64,000 nucleotides of DNA from the NCBI GenBank assembly GCA_037043455.1, contig JAWPHD010005546.1, positions 97,055-161,054 on the forward strand. Direction: 5' to 3'. Both the position numbers and the translations under genes were made by a program. This DNA comes from Cyrtodaria siliqua (taxonomy: Eukaryota; Mollusca; Bivalvia; Adapedonta; Hiatellidae). Below the pieces are notes generated by a model. The model searched no databases. It saw nothing but the letters and a program-made list of their open reading frames with translations, and had not been told where the DNA came from. Shown here piece after piece: positions 33,859 through 45,059 of the stretch. The stretch's first letter is position 1. Each line of letters opens with the position of its first letter.

Positions 33859-34011
33859 GTTTAATAACTAGTGGTTTTGAGATACGGGAAATGCCTCCCG
33901 ATGTAAGAACGAGTGCGGAGTAAGAACGAGTGCGGAGAACGAGTTCTTATATGGGATCATTTCTCTACGAGGAAGATATTTTCAGTATCTCCAAAACACT
34001 GGTTATTAAAC
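33859..34011. mobile_element. Short MITE-like element with ~27 bp inverted ends
   Basis: GTTTAATAACTAGTGGTTTT at the left and AAAACACTGGTTATTAAAC at the right are inverted with few mismatches and continue into GAGATAC/GTATCTC. Between them lies a short direct repeat TAAGAACGAGTGCGGAG, twice. There is no coding sequence. Confidence 0.8.
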
Positions 34012-34579
34012 AACTATAATTACATTACATAATTTAAAATGATATTTTATTAATATTTCTAATGATCCACGGCTTTTTACACCAGTTTGCACTAGAACGC
34101 CAAGACGACAACAAACAAGTGGAACCGGCACTCTTCGTTAATTTACGTTATCGTTATTCCCTAGTGGCGGAATCTGACGACGACGTCCGTAAAACAATCG
34201 TCAATATGCATTCCCGCCACTGGCGGAAAAGGCCGAGCATTATTCCGTACTGGGCAATATCTCCCACTGGGAGACTCGGAGATATTTCTCAGTACAGCAA
34301 ACGAGAAGATATAGCTTTTATTTTCCCAGTATTTCCTATACAAATCATAGACAAATATGTAATATATCATATGTAATATATCATGTTTATGAAGTATTTT
34401 GTGTGACCTAGCAGATGAATGAACGCACGATCTACCACTACATCACGTCCGACATTCATTCCTGAATTTCTTTTCCTATTACGAAGAATCAGGAAAACAC
34501 TACATTTATTGTTATTTTCGTCGATCGACCATTTCTTTATCTCATTGCCAAATAAGGTGCGTGGCATTTCCCTATGAAA
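34012..34579. other. Unrecognised, with one strong hairpin
   Basis: A hairpin at 34247-34295 has 18 bp arms (GTACTGGGCAATATCTCC against GGAGATATTTCTCAGTAC, two mismatches) and a 13 nt loop. A weaker pair uses CTAGTGGCGG/CCGCCACTGG. Short open frames overlap the hairpin on both strands and are not supported as genes. Confidence 0.55.
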
Positions 34580-34959
34580 TCAAACAAGAGGCCCAACCTG
34601 TGGAAGCTCTACTGGCTAACATGGCTCTTATAACATCAATGAAGCGAGTGACTGCCATTTACGTTTTTTTGAAAGTTTTGGGCAAAATACAGTTTTTTAA
34701 CTAAATCAAGCGCCATTACTACTGAATCTGGTAAAGTTTGGTAAAGATCAAATAAAAACTGAAGGCCCTACCATATTAACGAGGCAAAATAAAGCAGTTT
34801 TAGCTAAATCAAGGCCATAACTCCTCTGTAACTGGTCCGACTGGTCCAACATAGAGCTAACAAAAAGAAAAAAAATATATAAAAAAAATAATTAAAAAAT
34901 AAAAAACAAAAATAATAATAATAATAAAATAATATAAAAAAAGAAAGTCATAAAATCTG

Positions 34960-35358
34960 GTAACGTTTGGCAAAGATCAGACGCAAAATGAAGGCCCTAT
35001 CGTAAGACGAGGCACATTATAGCATTTTTACCAAAGTCAAGGGCCATAACTCCGCTGTTACTGGTCCGATCTGGCTGGTTTTCGAACTTGACCGAGCTTT
35101 CATTGACAATAAGGGGCGTCCGTGGCCGAGTAGTTAACGTCTCTGACTTGAAATCACTCGCCCCTCACCGCTGTAAGGGGCCTAGGAATCTGTATGTGAG
35201 GAAGCTATCCAGCTGGCTTGCGGAACGTCGGTGGTTCTACCCAGGTGCCCGCCCGTGCACGAAAATTGCCCGGAGGGGCACCTGGGGTCTTCCTCCACCA
35301 ATGGAAGCTGGAAAGTCGCCGTATGACGTTAGCTGTTGGTGCGACTATAAAATCCAAT

Positions 35359-35391
<33 letters not shown>

Positions 35392-36680
35392 ATAACAATC
35401 TGATAAAGTTTAGTAAAGATCGGATGAAAAATGAAGGCCCTATCGGCCTTAACGAGGCAAAATTTAGCATTTTGAACTAAATCAAAGGCCATAACTCCGC
35501 TGTTACTGGTTTTCGAACTTGTCCGAGCTTTCATTGATATTAACAATCTGATAAAGTTCGGTAAAGGTCGGATGAACAATGAAGCCCCTATCGTCTTAAC
35601 GATGCAAACTTTATCAAGGGCCTTAAACTAAATTTAACTAAATCAAGGCCATAACTCTGCTGTTACTGGTCCGATATGGCTGGTTTCGAACTTGTTCGAG
35701 CTTTCAACGACATTACAAATCTGATAAAGTTTGGTAAAGATCGGATGAACAATGAAGCACCTATCGTCTTAACGAGGTAACATATAGCATTTTTAACTAA
35801 ATCAATGTCCATAACTCCGCTATTACTGGTCCAATCTGACTGATTTTCGAACTTGTCCGAGCTTTTATTGATATTAACAATGTCGTAAAGTTTGTTAAAG
35901 ATAGGATGAAAAATGAAGGCCCTATCGTCTTAACGAGGCAACATATAACAATAGAGCATTATTAACTAAATCAAGGACCATAACTCCGCTGTTACTGGTC
36001 CGATCTTATGGCTGGTTTTCGAACTTGTACGAGCTTTCATTGATATTAACAACACGGTAAAGCTTGGTAAAGATAGGATGAAAAATGAAGGCCCTATCGT
36101 CTTAACGAGGCAAAATATAGCATTTTGAACTAAATCAAGGGCCATAACTCCGCTGTTACTGGTCCGATATGAATGGTTTTCGAACTTTTCGAGCTTTCAT
36201 TGATATTCACAATCTGATAACGTTTGGTAAAGATGGGATGGACAATGAAGCCCTATCGTCTTAACGAGGCAAAATACAGCATTTTTAACTAAATCAAGGG
36301 CCATAACTCCGCTGTTTATGGTCCGATATGGCTGGTTTTCAAAAACAAATTGAGCTTTTAACGACATTAACCATCTTTTAACGTTTGGTAAAGATCGGAT
36401 TAACAATGAAGCTGGTTTTCGAACTTGTCCGAGCTTTCATTGATATTAAAAAGGTGGTAAAGTTTGGTAAAGATAGGATGAAAATGAAGGCCCTATCGTC
36501 TTAACGAGGCAAAATATAGCAATATAGCATTAATTGTTTAACTAAATCAAGGACCATAACTCCGCTGTTACTAGTCCGATCTGGCTGGTTTTCGAACTTG
36601 TACGAGCTTTTATTTATATTAACAATCTGGTAAAGTTTGGGTAAAGATCAGATGCAAAATGAAGGCTCTATCGTCTTTAC
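34960..36680 (+). repeat. ~160 bp tandem array inside the Helitron-like element
   Basis: About ten degenerate units contain GGCCATAACTCCGCTGTTAC, TGGTCCGATCTGGCTGG, TTTCGAACTTGTCCGAGC, TTTGGTAAAGATCGGATGAA and ATGAAGGCCCTATCGTCTTA. Spacing between equivalent points is about 155-168 bp, once the SINE insert is discounted. Further units, detached, lie at 45060-45350. The period is similar to known ancient bivalve satellites, but I did not verify identity. Confidence 0.85.
35113..35382 (+). mobile_element. Full-length tRNA-derived SINE
   Basis: Begins GGGGCGTCCGTGGCCGAGTA, a Ser/Leu-like tRNA 5' end with A box GTGGCCGAGTAGTTAAC, and ends in an (AATC)n run. The 3' half is CGCCCGTGCACGAAAATT...GTGCGACTATAAAATCCAA. 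Perfect 13 bp copies of TCATTGACAATAA flank it at 35100-35112 and 35383-35395. It sits inside one unit of the ~160 bp array. Open frames over it (35088-35480, 35218-35403) arise from the SINE and are not genes. Confidence 0.93.
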
Positions 36681-36740
36681 GAGACAGAAGTTAACGACGG
36701 ACGGACGACTGACGGACGACGGACAACTCGGTATCCCATA

Positions 36741-36771
36741 AGCTCTGCTGGCCTTCGGCCATTAGAGCTAA
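36741..36771 (+). other. Terminal hairpin of the Helitron-like element
   Basis: AGCTCT at 36741 pairs with AGAGCT at 36764-36769, and within it TGGCC pairs with GGCCA around a TTC loop. CTAA follows at 36768-36771. Confidence 0.75.
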
Positions 36772-36984
36772 AAATGAATGATGGAGTTTTATGGATATGC
36801 AACTAGCAATAACTGCTTGAACTTTTCTCCATATCAAACACCAATTAAATCTTGGCCATTGATTTTTAGATTTGTAAATAGATTTGATCATACAAATCCC
36901 AAATGAAAACTTGCAGCCATGTGCAGAAACGATTTTATTAACAATTACACATAACACAGTTTACTTTTTGTTTCGGCAACATCT

Positions 36985-37420
36985 TAAGATCTTTATGTTC
37001 ATGTTACTTAAAGCTACAGAGTCTCTTTATCGAACGATTTCTTCTTTGTTGGCGTGTCTTTATTTGTAACTTTATGTTCACCAGCTCATGTCGAAATCGG
37101 GTAGTTAAGCGAGCAAATATAGCGCAGGAAATCATTTACTGTTTATACATCGACCAGTGCACATCGTACCTGTAGTAACATTTACACAAAAAAAAGTTAG
37201 CCTCTTTCGGGGCTCAAACACACGACCTTCTGATTTCAAGTAAGGAGCTCTATCCACTGAACTACAACTCTACTTGAGAAAATAGTATACTAACTACCAT
37301 TTATTATGAGGCAAAACAACTTAACCTAATTATTTGAACGCAACTCAACATGCTCAAGATGGATCAATAAATATGTACTACATATTGTCGCACGTCTAAA
37401 TTAACATTGCCTTGTGTAAT
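36985..37420 (-). repeat. Dispersed repeat with an embedded tRNA-like segment, copy 1
   Basis: Matches 39075-39470 from AAAGCTACAGAGTCTCTTT through GTTCACCAGCTCATG and past the tRNA-like part to TTTGAACGCAACTCAA. The tRNA-like segment (37200-37272, minus) reads GTAGTTCAGTGGATAGAGC, TTGAAATCAGAAGGTC and GTGTTTGAGCC. Its stems are imperfect, so a functional tRNA is unlikely. The tRNA-like part sits in the middle of the shared sequence, not at one end. Confidence 0.6.
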
Positions 37421-38471
37421 ACTGTAAGTTTTCAATATGAAACAAATACTTCGCCTCAAAACAACCATATCTCGACTTGTTGTTTAGCGATTGATGAGTT
37501 TGTGTGCGCGCGATTGTTATTACGTAATGCCTCTTTATTGTTAAAAATGCTACAACATACCAATACATAGCAGTGGTCTAGTTGTTCAGCGTACATCTAT
37601 AAAAACTTACAAGTGCAAGTCTGTGGTTCAATTCCCGTTCTGGGAAACTACTTTTTTTATCACGTATATTCTGGAGCCGTATATTTATCGATGTACGGAG
37701 GCTAAACAAAAAATGTGAAATTTTACGCATCCATTTCTGCATATATATATATATATATATATATATACCGACTTTTGGGGTGTTCGTTGATTTGAAACTA
37801 CTTCACACGTGACTCATTAATATGCATGTGTTATTACCAGTTAAAATAGAGACTGTGCAGCTTTAATGATATGTTGCATATCATCCTAAAACGTCGAATG
37901 GAGTTGTAAGTAGTCAGATGGTGCATACAGTGTTTTCAAACGTTCGTTTCAAATTTAACGCACACAATCACTAGAGATAACCGTGTCTGTTATTTTAGCA
38001 CGAATTTATAAACAAACATTATTGAAGCGGTTCTCGAGATAATTTGAATTAAACCGACATGTTCCTTTATTATATTTTAGAATGTGCGAATAAATAAACG
38101 AATTAAATTGGCTTAAGGACTAATCAAAACATAATAGGTTATTTAGATGTCACGGATAACGTAATTGACGTCCTGACACAGTCATAGATTGATTATTGCT
38201 TTTTAAGTTGGTATTTTATGAGTTCGTTTAAAATAAAATTTCTTTTAAATCCTAATCTTTCTCATACTGCAAATAAAGCAAATTTAGGATGTTAAACTGT
38301 TATACTATAGCATAATGACATTTTCCGTTAAAACATTTAACTTAAAAGTTGTAAGTATTTTACTGACGCTTGATTCTTTATTGATTTTCACCGAAATGTA
38401 TATGGTAGATATCTGATTGGTATAAGATACATGTAAACATATATGGCGATAAACACAACTATTTGACTTAT
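37273..38471. other. Little recognised; tRNA-like trace and AT microsatellite
   Basis: At about 37566-37645 the plus strand has GTGGTCTAGTTGTTCAGC and GTGGTTCAATTCCCG, which resemble tRNA A and B boxes, but the T stem does not pair. An (AT)n run of about 28 bp lies at 37740-37768. The rest is AT-rich and non-coding. Confidence 0.45.
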
Positions 38472-38748
38472 AATTACGTGGTTCGAGTATTAACTTCATA
38501 CCCCATTCAACCCCTTCTCCAAAAGAGAATTCAGGGATGGCTCGTGTCTGAAATAAAACCTGAATTTCAGCTTAAAAAGTTTGTATATTGTAAAATTAAA
38601 ACATTAGATAGGTAAATGGAAGCAAGTTATCGCATTTTCAGTGAAAAAAACATTTTTAAACATGTTTTATTGTCGAAATATCCGTTATAAAATCTTGATA
38701 ATATAAGCTTTCCCATCGCTTAATGAAATTAAGACGGGACCACGTAAT
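38472..38748 (-). mobile_element. CATTACGTGG MITE, copy 4 (full length)
   Basis: The minus-strand element begins CATTACGTGGTCCCGTC and ends near CCACGTAAT at 38475. The interior matches copies 2 and 5, including TTCGACAATAAAACATG and the hairpin region, here changed to CTTCTCCAAAAGAGAAT. Confidence 0.85.
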
Positions 38749-38779
38749 GATGAACGGTCTGATAGTCACATTACATGAG

Positions 38780-38815
38780 ATTGCTGCGCTTGCTGCGCTT
38801 GCTGAGATTGCATTC
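38780..38815. repeat. TTGCTGCGC triplet-like direct repeat
   Basis: TTGCTGCGC occurs twice followed by TTGCTGAGA, and then ATTGC. Confidence 0.85.
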
Positions 38816-39074
38816 TTTGAATAAAGATTTAATGAGTTTTGGCACTATAATGGTCAAATAAACAGCACGCCTGGCACACAATGTCATGAACGGTTTTTCT
38901 GAGAGACAACTATTTTATATATTATGACAAAAATATATTGATATTAAATAGCTCTTGGTATTTGTAGACGGAATAATTACCACCAGGGGAAAATGGTGTT
39001 TGTGATATATCCATTATTTATTTATATTTATAAAATAACGGTCCGGTTATTATTTATGTTTTTGGTTATTCTGT

Positions 39075-39470
39075 ATTAAATATATCCTTAAAGCTACAAA
39101 CTCTTTGTACGCGTGTCTTTAATTGTCTTTATTTGTAATTTCATGTTCACCAGTTCATGGCGAAGTCGGATATTTAAGCGATTACATTTTTACGCAGGAC
39201 CTCATTTATAAACATTGAGCAGTGTCCAGAGCACCTGTATACAAATAGCATAATACTATACAGGGATGGGGGTGATTTGCCTCTCTCGCGTCTCGAACAC
39301 ACAACTTTCTGATTAAGTCAGGCGCTCTAACCACTGTGCTATAGGGTTTTCTCGAATACGTTGTAATGTAATACCATTTCTTATGCTGTAAAATAACTTC
39401 ACAATTTGAACGCACCTCAAGCTGTATCAGTCCATAACGTGTCTCATGTAAATACATATTATGTTTTGTA
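39075..39470 (-). repeat. Dispersed repeat with an embedded tRNA-like segment, copy 2
   Basis: Aligns with 36985-37420. The tRNA-like segment (39280-39347, minus) reads TAGCACAGTGGTTAGAGCGC, CTGACTTAATCAG and GTGTTCGAGAC. The D-arm region is good, the T stem is weak, and the acceptor ends do not pair, so it is a tRNA relic. Confidence 0.6.
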
Positions 39471-39559
39471 ATAATATATTTATCAAATTAAAACTAACAA
39501 ACGTCTACCAAAACAACTGTATCAAGATTTATTTTTACTTAACATGCAGACACGTTCCA

Positions 39560-39643
39560 CATGTATGTGTGTGTATTGACGGTTGTGTGTATGTGCGTGC
39601 GTACGTGCGTGCGTGTGTGCATGCGTGAGTGCGTATGTGTGTA
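39560..39643. repeat. GTGT/GTGC microsatellite
   Basis: A degenerate GT-rich tract with GTGCGTGCGTACGTGCGTGC-like steps, potentially Z-DNA forming. Confidence 0.9.
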
Positions 39644-39754
39644 ATTTATCGAAATGACAAAATCAGTTTACATGGAATTTACAGCAGGTTCTTAGAGTCA
39701 ATGTTGTCAGTCTCCGTTTCGAAAAAAGTCTCTGAAGTTTGTATTAATAATGAT

Positions 39755-40870
39755 TTGTATCAGCTGCATGCAAACTTTTGTACAACGACGTTGTAGCACG
39801 CATAGCACTAAATGGACAACAATCTATGCACACTACTCAACTTTTATAATCGGTCACCCTGTTTTTTTGAAAATAACACGAACACTAAAAACTGGAAATC
39901 ACCGAAAAACATACCAATATTTTATTAAGTTTATCAACAAGGTTTTAGTCCAATCAAGGCAGATTAAGTTTATAAATCGCTAGCGATATTTGTTAAACGA
40001 CGCCAGTTAAAATTTCAAATGAAAATATGAATGATTAAAAAATATATAATTCTTTGAAAAGTGATCGATCATAAAAGTTGAGTAGTGTATATACCGTTGT
40101 ACACTGACTATGAAGCACGTATGAACACCTGGACAGGCGTCTATGTATATATCCCTGTACATTAATGGTGTAGCGCTCTTAACGCCAAGTGGACAAACGT
40201 CTATGCATATACCGTTGTACGCTGATGATGAAGCACGCATAGCGCCAAGAGGACAAGAGTCTATGTATTCAACCCTGTACATTGACGGCGTAGTGCTCTT
40301 AACGCCAAGTTGACACAAATATATATATATACCATTGCATGCGCATAGCACCAAATGGAAAACAATATATGTATACATCGTTGTACACTCACTGACAATG
40401 AAACACGCATAGAAACAGACAAAACTCAATGTTTATACGTTGTATATTGAAGGTGAGTCACGTATAGCGCCAATTGGACACAAACCTAATTATATACGTT
40501 GTACGCTGACGACGGCGTAGCGCGCGTAGTGCCAAATGGACAAAAATTCTATATATAAACCTGTGTACACTGACGATATAGCGAGCATTACACCAATTGG
40601 ACAAACCGTTGTACACTGACGGCCTAGCGCTTATTACACCAAGTGAATAACATGCTAGTATATACCGTTGTACAATGATGATATAGCTAGCATACATAAG
40701 AACAAATGAACACCCAAATATGCAAACAGGTGAACATTGATGTAATGACGCGTATAACACCAATTGAAAATATAGCTAAGCAATTAGTGTAAGACACTTA
40801 TATATATAACTGAACACTTGTATGCTGATGATACACTGTATATCGCCAATTAAACAGTCACCTTTGTATA
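39755..40870. repeat. Degenerate ~60 bp tandem array with dimeric order
   Basis: About 15 diverged units are built on CGTTGTACACTGA, TGTAGCGCGCATAGCGCCAA and TGGACAAACGTCTATG. Equivalent points at about 40097, 40154, 40215 and 40275 give a period of 57-61 bp. At 40090-40320 two unit types alternate, GAAGCACG... and GTAGCGCTCTTAACGCC, so a ~120 bp higher-order unit is visible. Because the unit is near a multiple of three, minus-strand frames stay open over long parts (40007-40429, 40458-40763) with repeated peptides. I treat these as a by-product of the array. Confidence 0.8.
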
Positions 40871-41944
40871 GCATTGTGCACGTATAACAACAGTTCCATT
40901 CGTCTGTTGGGCACAATGAATGACTGTTTCGTAATGGAATTTAAATATGAATATTAACGAGACCAACAATGTGCACGTCCGATCTACTTCAAGTGCCTAT
41001 CATCTTTAATGCATCCGTCACCATTAATTATCCGTTACCAGTAATTACCTTGAACTGTTTATTGATGTTTTTTTTTGTGTCTTCTTGGAATGTGAATACA
41101 AATGTTTTGTCTCATTTAAACTTACTTGCACTTATTTCCGCAATAGTGCCGCTGCTTTACTGCTATATTAATCATAACATGTTAAACTCTAAAAGCAATT
41201 TGATTTGTTATCTTAAGATAAACAATGCACACGAAAGTTACAGTCAGCATTATCGGGAACATTCCCATCATTGTACTGAGATACTTTATTTCTTAATTGC
41301 ATGATACGAAATTCTAAAGTCAGTATGTTATTATTAAGATATTGCAGACAATAATGATTGCAAGTATTAAGTGTAGCCAAAGAATATTTTATATCAATAT
41401 CAGCAATACTTTAAATCGATTTCGAAGGAAGCTACATAACTGACAGAAACCTCTGTCGATGGCGTAAATTACAACGATAATGAGCCTTTATGCGACAGGA
41501 AATAGAGAAAAAAAGGCGAAAAACAAAGTTACGGAGTGCGCAACAACCGTACCATGTGGTGTACAACGCCGAGACATGGTATCGCCTTCAGATTTCATTG
41601 GTTAAAACAAGTGGTCGATGTTAATACTAGGATACTATACACACTGAAGACTCTACTGTATATGTCTCTTAAACCAATGTTAATAAGTATGTGATGACAA
41701 AACCTTATTTATCCGAGTAAAGCTTTTTCGGGTGTTTAAGATATATACCACAATATGAACCCTTATCCTTTAATGTAGACATATATCACAATAAGTTGAC
41801 CATAACTATCTCATTTACGTTTCTACGAAAAATCGACATTGACAGCTAGATGTTTTTGGTTAACATGTATCTCAAACTCGCACAAATGATAAATAAAATC
41901 CATCGAGATAAGTAATTTGAATTTGGGTACTAACTGTTACTCAT
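40871..41944. other. No feature recognised
   Basis: A 111-codon open frame at 40969-41304 contains hydrophobic stretches and a CTSDLL start, but no recognisable family. It overlaps no known repeat. I cannot support it as a gene. Confidence 0.4.
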
Positions 41945-43055
41945 CGTAAAGGTATTTAGGGATAATCAATCCTAATATGTGTTGCTTTAAGGAGGTTGGC
42001 TGGGAAAGGACGTAGAGATGAGATTTTTTTTAAATTCATATTTAAAGCTTCTTTGGTATAATTTAGATTCAACCTTATCAAAAAATGGCCAGGTTACACA
42101 CTTTTTTCCCACTAGACGCCATTGAAGAAGGCACATATTTCTAACTTCAAAATTTCACTAAAAAGAGGAAAAATAGAGTCATTGAACATTTTCACAATTG
42201 TTTTATAACATTACGTTTATTGAAAAACAAAATTAATTTTCGATTGCATATATACATATCTTTCAAATCATACAAAACAGTTGTAATCCTCATTCGTCTT
42301 TTTACTTTAAGAAGCAAACATATATGGACCGTACACCACCCACTTTTGTTTTACCGAAAATTAATTCAAGAATTCAAAAAGTATGTTCTAATGATCAACT
42401 TATTTTAAAACTTATATATGTCAAGGTCCTATGATATTTTTTTCAAAACAAGTAAACAAATATATAGGTCACCAGGCTTCTAATGATTTTTATTAAAAAA
42501 TCTTTAAATTACACCCATTTTGGAGTTATTTTGACATTTTCAATGTAAAATACTGTACACACAATATTGACTTGGAGATCGAAGCAAAATTAGCTCAGTA
42601 TCTATTTTTCTATATGTATTCCACTACTGAAAAACAAAAATCTGATTTATTCTATAGCAAAAGGATAATTCTACTCAGACCTACCCATATCCGCTAATTT
42701 GCTGACAACAATAAATGATCACAACTGACGGAAAAAATATGAAAAAATAAAATTGCTTAAAATTTGGTATGTTACCATCTTAAATCCTACATTATATCCA
42801 TATCTACTAGAATGGAAAAAATGAAACAATTACGTTGTCAAATAAAACTATGATTTAAAAATAAAATGTTTAGACTTGAAGATGTCAAAACTTGCCCAGC
42901 CAACATCCTTAAAGTAGAATACCGCTTCAGTCGGTGCTAGGGCACCTGAGCGGTATTCCTCCTTATATTACTTATCATGAACACACTCCAAGCCTGGTAC
43001 CTTCTCTCTTGTTTGTTTTTGTTGCTTTCAAGGGTTCCTCTTTACTGTACATGTA
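41945..43055 (-). repeat. Structured repeat A, copy A7, split by a TTAA element
   Basis: The minus strand reads CAACAAAAACAAACAAGAGAG, GTGTTCATGATAAGTAAT, CCCTAGCACCGACTGAAGCG (each in part) and ATTCTACTTTAA from 43050 down to 42909. It resumes beyond the insert at 41990 with TTAAAGCAACACATATTAGG (in part), exactly as in uninterrupted A copies. The stems are decayed in this copy. Confidence 0.75.
41991..42908. mobile_element. TTAA-flanked non-autonomous DNA element
   Basis: The ends GGAGGTTGGCTGGG and CCCAGCCAACATCC are inverted repeats with one mismatch. TTAA flanks both sides (41987-41990 and 42909-42912). Intact copies of repeat A have a single TTTAAAG at this position (for example around 10335), so the TTAA was duplicated on insertion. 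This TTAA preference is that of piggyBac-type transposases. The 918 bp interior is AT-rich and has no transposase. Confidence 0.88.
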
Positions 43056-43127
43056 TGTATTGACAAGATAAAATATGTAAAGTTGAACATTTGTATATAT
43101 AGTATTCATCTTTGTATATTGTTGTTC

Positions 43128-43202
43128 TTTGATTCTTTGTGTGTTTGTGGTGAATGTCGTCCTTGAATGCTACTTTTTCTGATGGATTTTTATATATACT
43201 TA
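43128..43202 (+). repeat. Short Penelope-type tail fragment
   Basis: TTGTGTGTTTGTGGTGAATG, TCCTTGAATGCTACTTTTTC and ATTTTTATATATACTTA correspond to the last 80 bp of the tail at 25850-25905. Confidence 0.65.
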
Positions 43203-44289
43203 ATATACTGCTAAAGACAATGCGATTAATATCGTTTCGGATATCGAAGGGTTATCAATCAACTAGAAATATGTCCGCGGTAACAAATGCCCTTAATAAA
43301 ATGTTAACGCCAGAACGACGTGTCCATCTTGAAACGAGATGTTTGACTCACATTTTGTGTTACTTGACTGTTAAATAGCAACGCGTATTATAAAAAAATA
43401 TATTGCTCAGATAGAATTTGTCTGATTGTAAGGCTAAAACAACCTACACGGGTCAGTGGTTATGGACAAGGCACAACGATTCTTATCAAGTTGGTGGAAC
43501 TCTGATACAGTTTACTGGAGATCAAATTCACAAGCCAAATGAACTCCTTCAACATAACGAAGGGCTATCTATAACTATATCGAATATAGTTCGACAGTTT
43601 GCTTGTCGAATACATCTGCTATTAGATTAAACGAACACTTCGAATAATGTGTTTTGACAATCAAAAGAACAAGAATAAAACAAACTGAAATTTAACATGA
43701 TAAGATGACGAGCAAGCACTCTGTTAATCATGCATTGTCTAAGCTCCCATAGCAATACGCCTACAAATAAAAATTGGTGAAAATACATCGCATCGCATAC
43801 ACAATGCTTTTATATTGACAGATCGGCGGCAACAATATGTTATTCGCACGGTGATTTTTTTGGGGGTACAATTCATCCAAGATCTAATTTACAAAAGCCT
43901 TCAAGTAATATGTAGTAAAAATAAAGGCCCGACTATTGAGATTCTCATGTCGACATTATTTTAATTATTTCAAAAATACTGGGACCTTCTGTTGTGTTCT
44001 ACTCAAATTCACTAGTATTCAGTTTAGTTAAGACCATATGAAACATGAAGATTCGTATCTCAATAAACAAAATTATGGCCCTTAATTTTTTTTAAAAATC
44101 TCATTGGGTAAAGCTTTTTTTAAAAAATTATCTTAGCTTTAATTACAATGAAAGCTTCATCAGGATTGGATGCAATATAAAGGCGTATTTACGTGGCTCA
44201 ATATCGAATTTGATTAATACATCGAGGGACATGACTACTGTATCCGTGTTTCTCCTAAAATACAGTTTGCTTTTCTTTGTCACGTTATC
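43203..44289. other. No gene recognised; decayed array edge
   Basis: Open frames at 43154-43378 and 43418-43630 have no recognisable domain. From about 43920 the sequence begins to resemble decayed units of the following array (AAAGGCCCGACTAT, ACATGAAGATTCG). Confidence 0.4.
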
Positions 44290-44885
44290 AAGCTTTTATT
44301 AATATAAATAGTTTCACTATTTGAACACTCTTGGTCGAGGACCATAAGCTGATGGAAAATACAAACTATTAAACATATGGCTCTTGTAGTTTCAGAGAAG
44401 ACGATTGTTTTACTTTTTTTCCTATGCAACTCTATGTAAAACTGTGACACCCGGGGTGAGGCCAAATTAGACTCCAGTGTCTCCATTTGAACAAACCTTT
44501 TAGAGGAATATAAGTTGATAATAAATACAAATTAATAAACCTATTTATTCCAGTTTCAGAGAAGGAGACTTTTTTTTGATTTTTTCCCTATATCAGTCTA
44601 TATAAAACCGTAAGCCCTGGCCGGGGCCAAATTTGACGCCAGTGTCACCATTTGAACAAATTTGGTAGAGGACAATAAGCTGATGGTTAATTCAAAATAT
44701 TAAACCTTCGGTCCTTGTAGTTTCAAAGAAGACGAACTTTGAACGTTTCCCTATATAAGTTTAATTTATTTGAACCAGCTTGGTAAAAGATCCATAAGGT
44801 GATAATAAGTAAAATAGATTAAACCTTTATCTCTTGTAGTTTCTGAGAAGAATATTTTTGAAGTTCTTCCCTATAACTCTAATAT
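44290..44885 (+). repeat. ~165 bp GTTTCAGAGAAGA tandem array
   Basis: Four units are marked by AGTTTCAGAGAAGACGA, AGTTTCAGAGAAGGAGA, AGTTTCAAAGAAGACGA and AGTTTCTGAGAAGAATA at about 44391, 44554, 44718 and 44837. Each also has TTCCCTATATAAGT, GGGGCCAAATTTGAC and CATTTGAACAAA where preserved. A single unit lies at 16900-17075. This kind of repeat is familiar from bivalves. Confidence 0.8.
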
Positions 44886-45059
44886 GTAACACTGTTCCAA
44901 GAAGGGCACCTAAGCTCCGAATTAAAAAAAAATAACCAAGGTGTCTGAAGAGAAAAAAAATAATAAAAACATTGAATCCATGAACCAAGGTTTCTTATGG
45001 AAAAAAATATATGCCTCCAGAGAGATTTGAACCCACGACCCCTGTTTTTTTTGGTAAAC

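Larger units (their letters stand above)
34580..36771 (+). mobile_element. Helitron-like non-autonomous element carrying a ~160 bp array
   Basis: The left end reads A|TCAAACAAGAGGCCC. The right end has a hairpin (TGGCCTTCGGCCA), a ~7-10 nt spacer and CTAA|A. This is the TC...hairpin...CTRR arrangement of Helitron-type rolling-circle elements, inserted between A and A/T bases. The interior is a tandem array with GACGGACGG runs just before the hairpin. A larger pairing AGCTCT...AGAGCT encloses the terminal hairpin, and AGCTCTACTGGCTAA near the left end echoes it. No Rep/helicase is encoded. The assignment is from termini only. Confidence 0.6.

Noticed and set aside
35088..35480. A 130-codon open frame containing RGRVVNVSDLKSLAPHRC
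   Set aside because: It is read through the SINE at 35113-35382, whose ends and target duplication are clear.
37200..37272. Possible tRNA gene on the minus strand
   Set aside because: The D-arm and T-loop motifs are present but the acceptor and T stems do not pair, and the same relic recurs at 39280-39347.
39560..39643. GT-rich tract as a telomere-like or regulatory sequence
   Set aside because: It is an irregular GTGT/GTGC microsatellite without any defined motif.
40007..40763. Minus-strand frames of 140 and 101 codons with repeated cysteine-containing peptides
   Set aside because: They follow the ~60 bp array, whose unit is near a multiple of three. No sign of selection can be shown from one copy.
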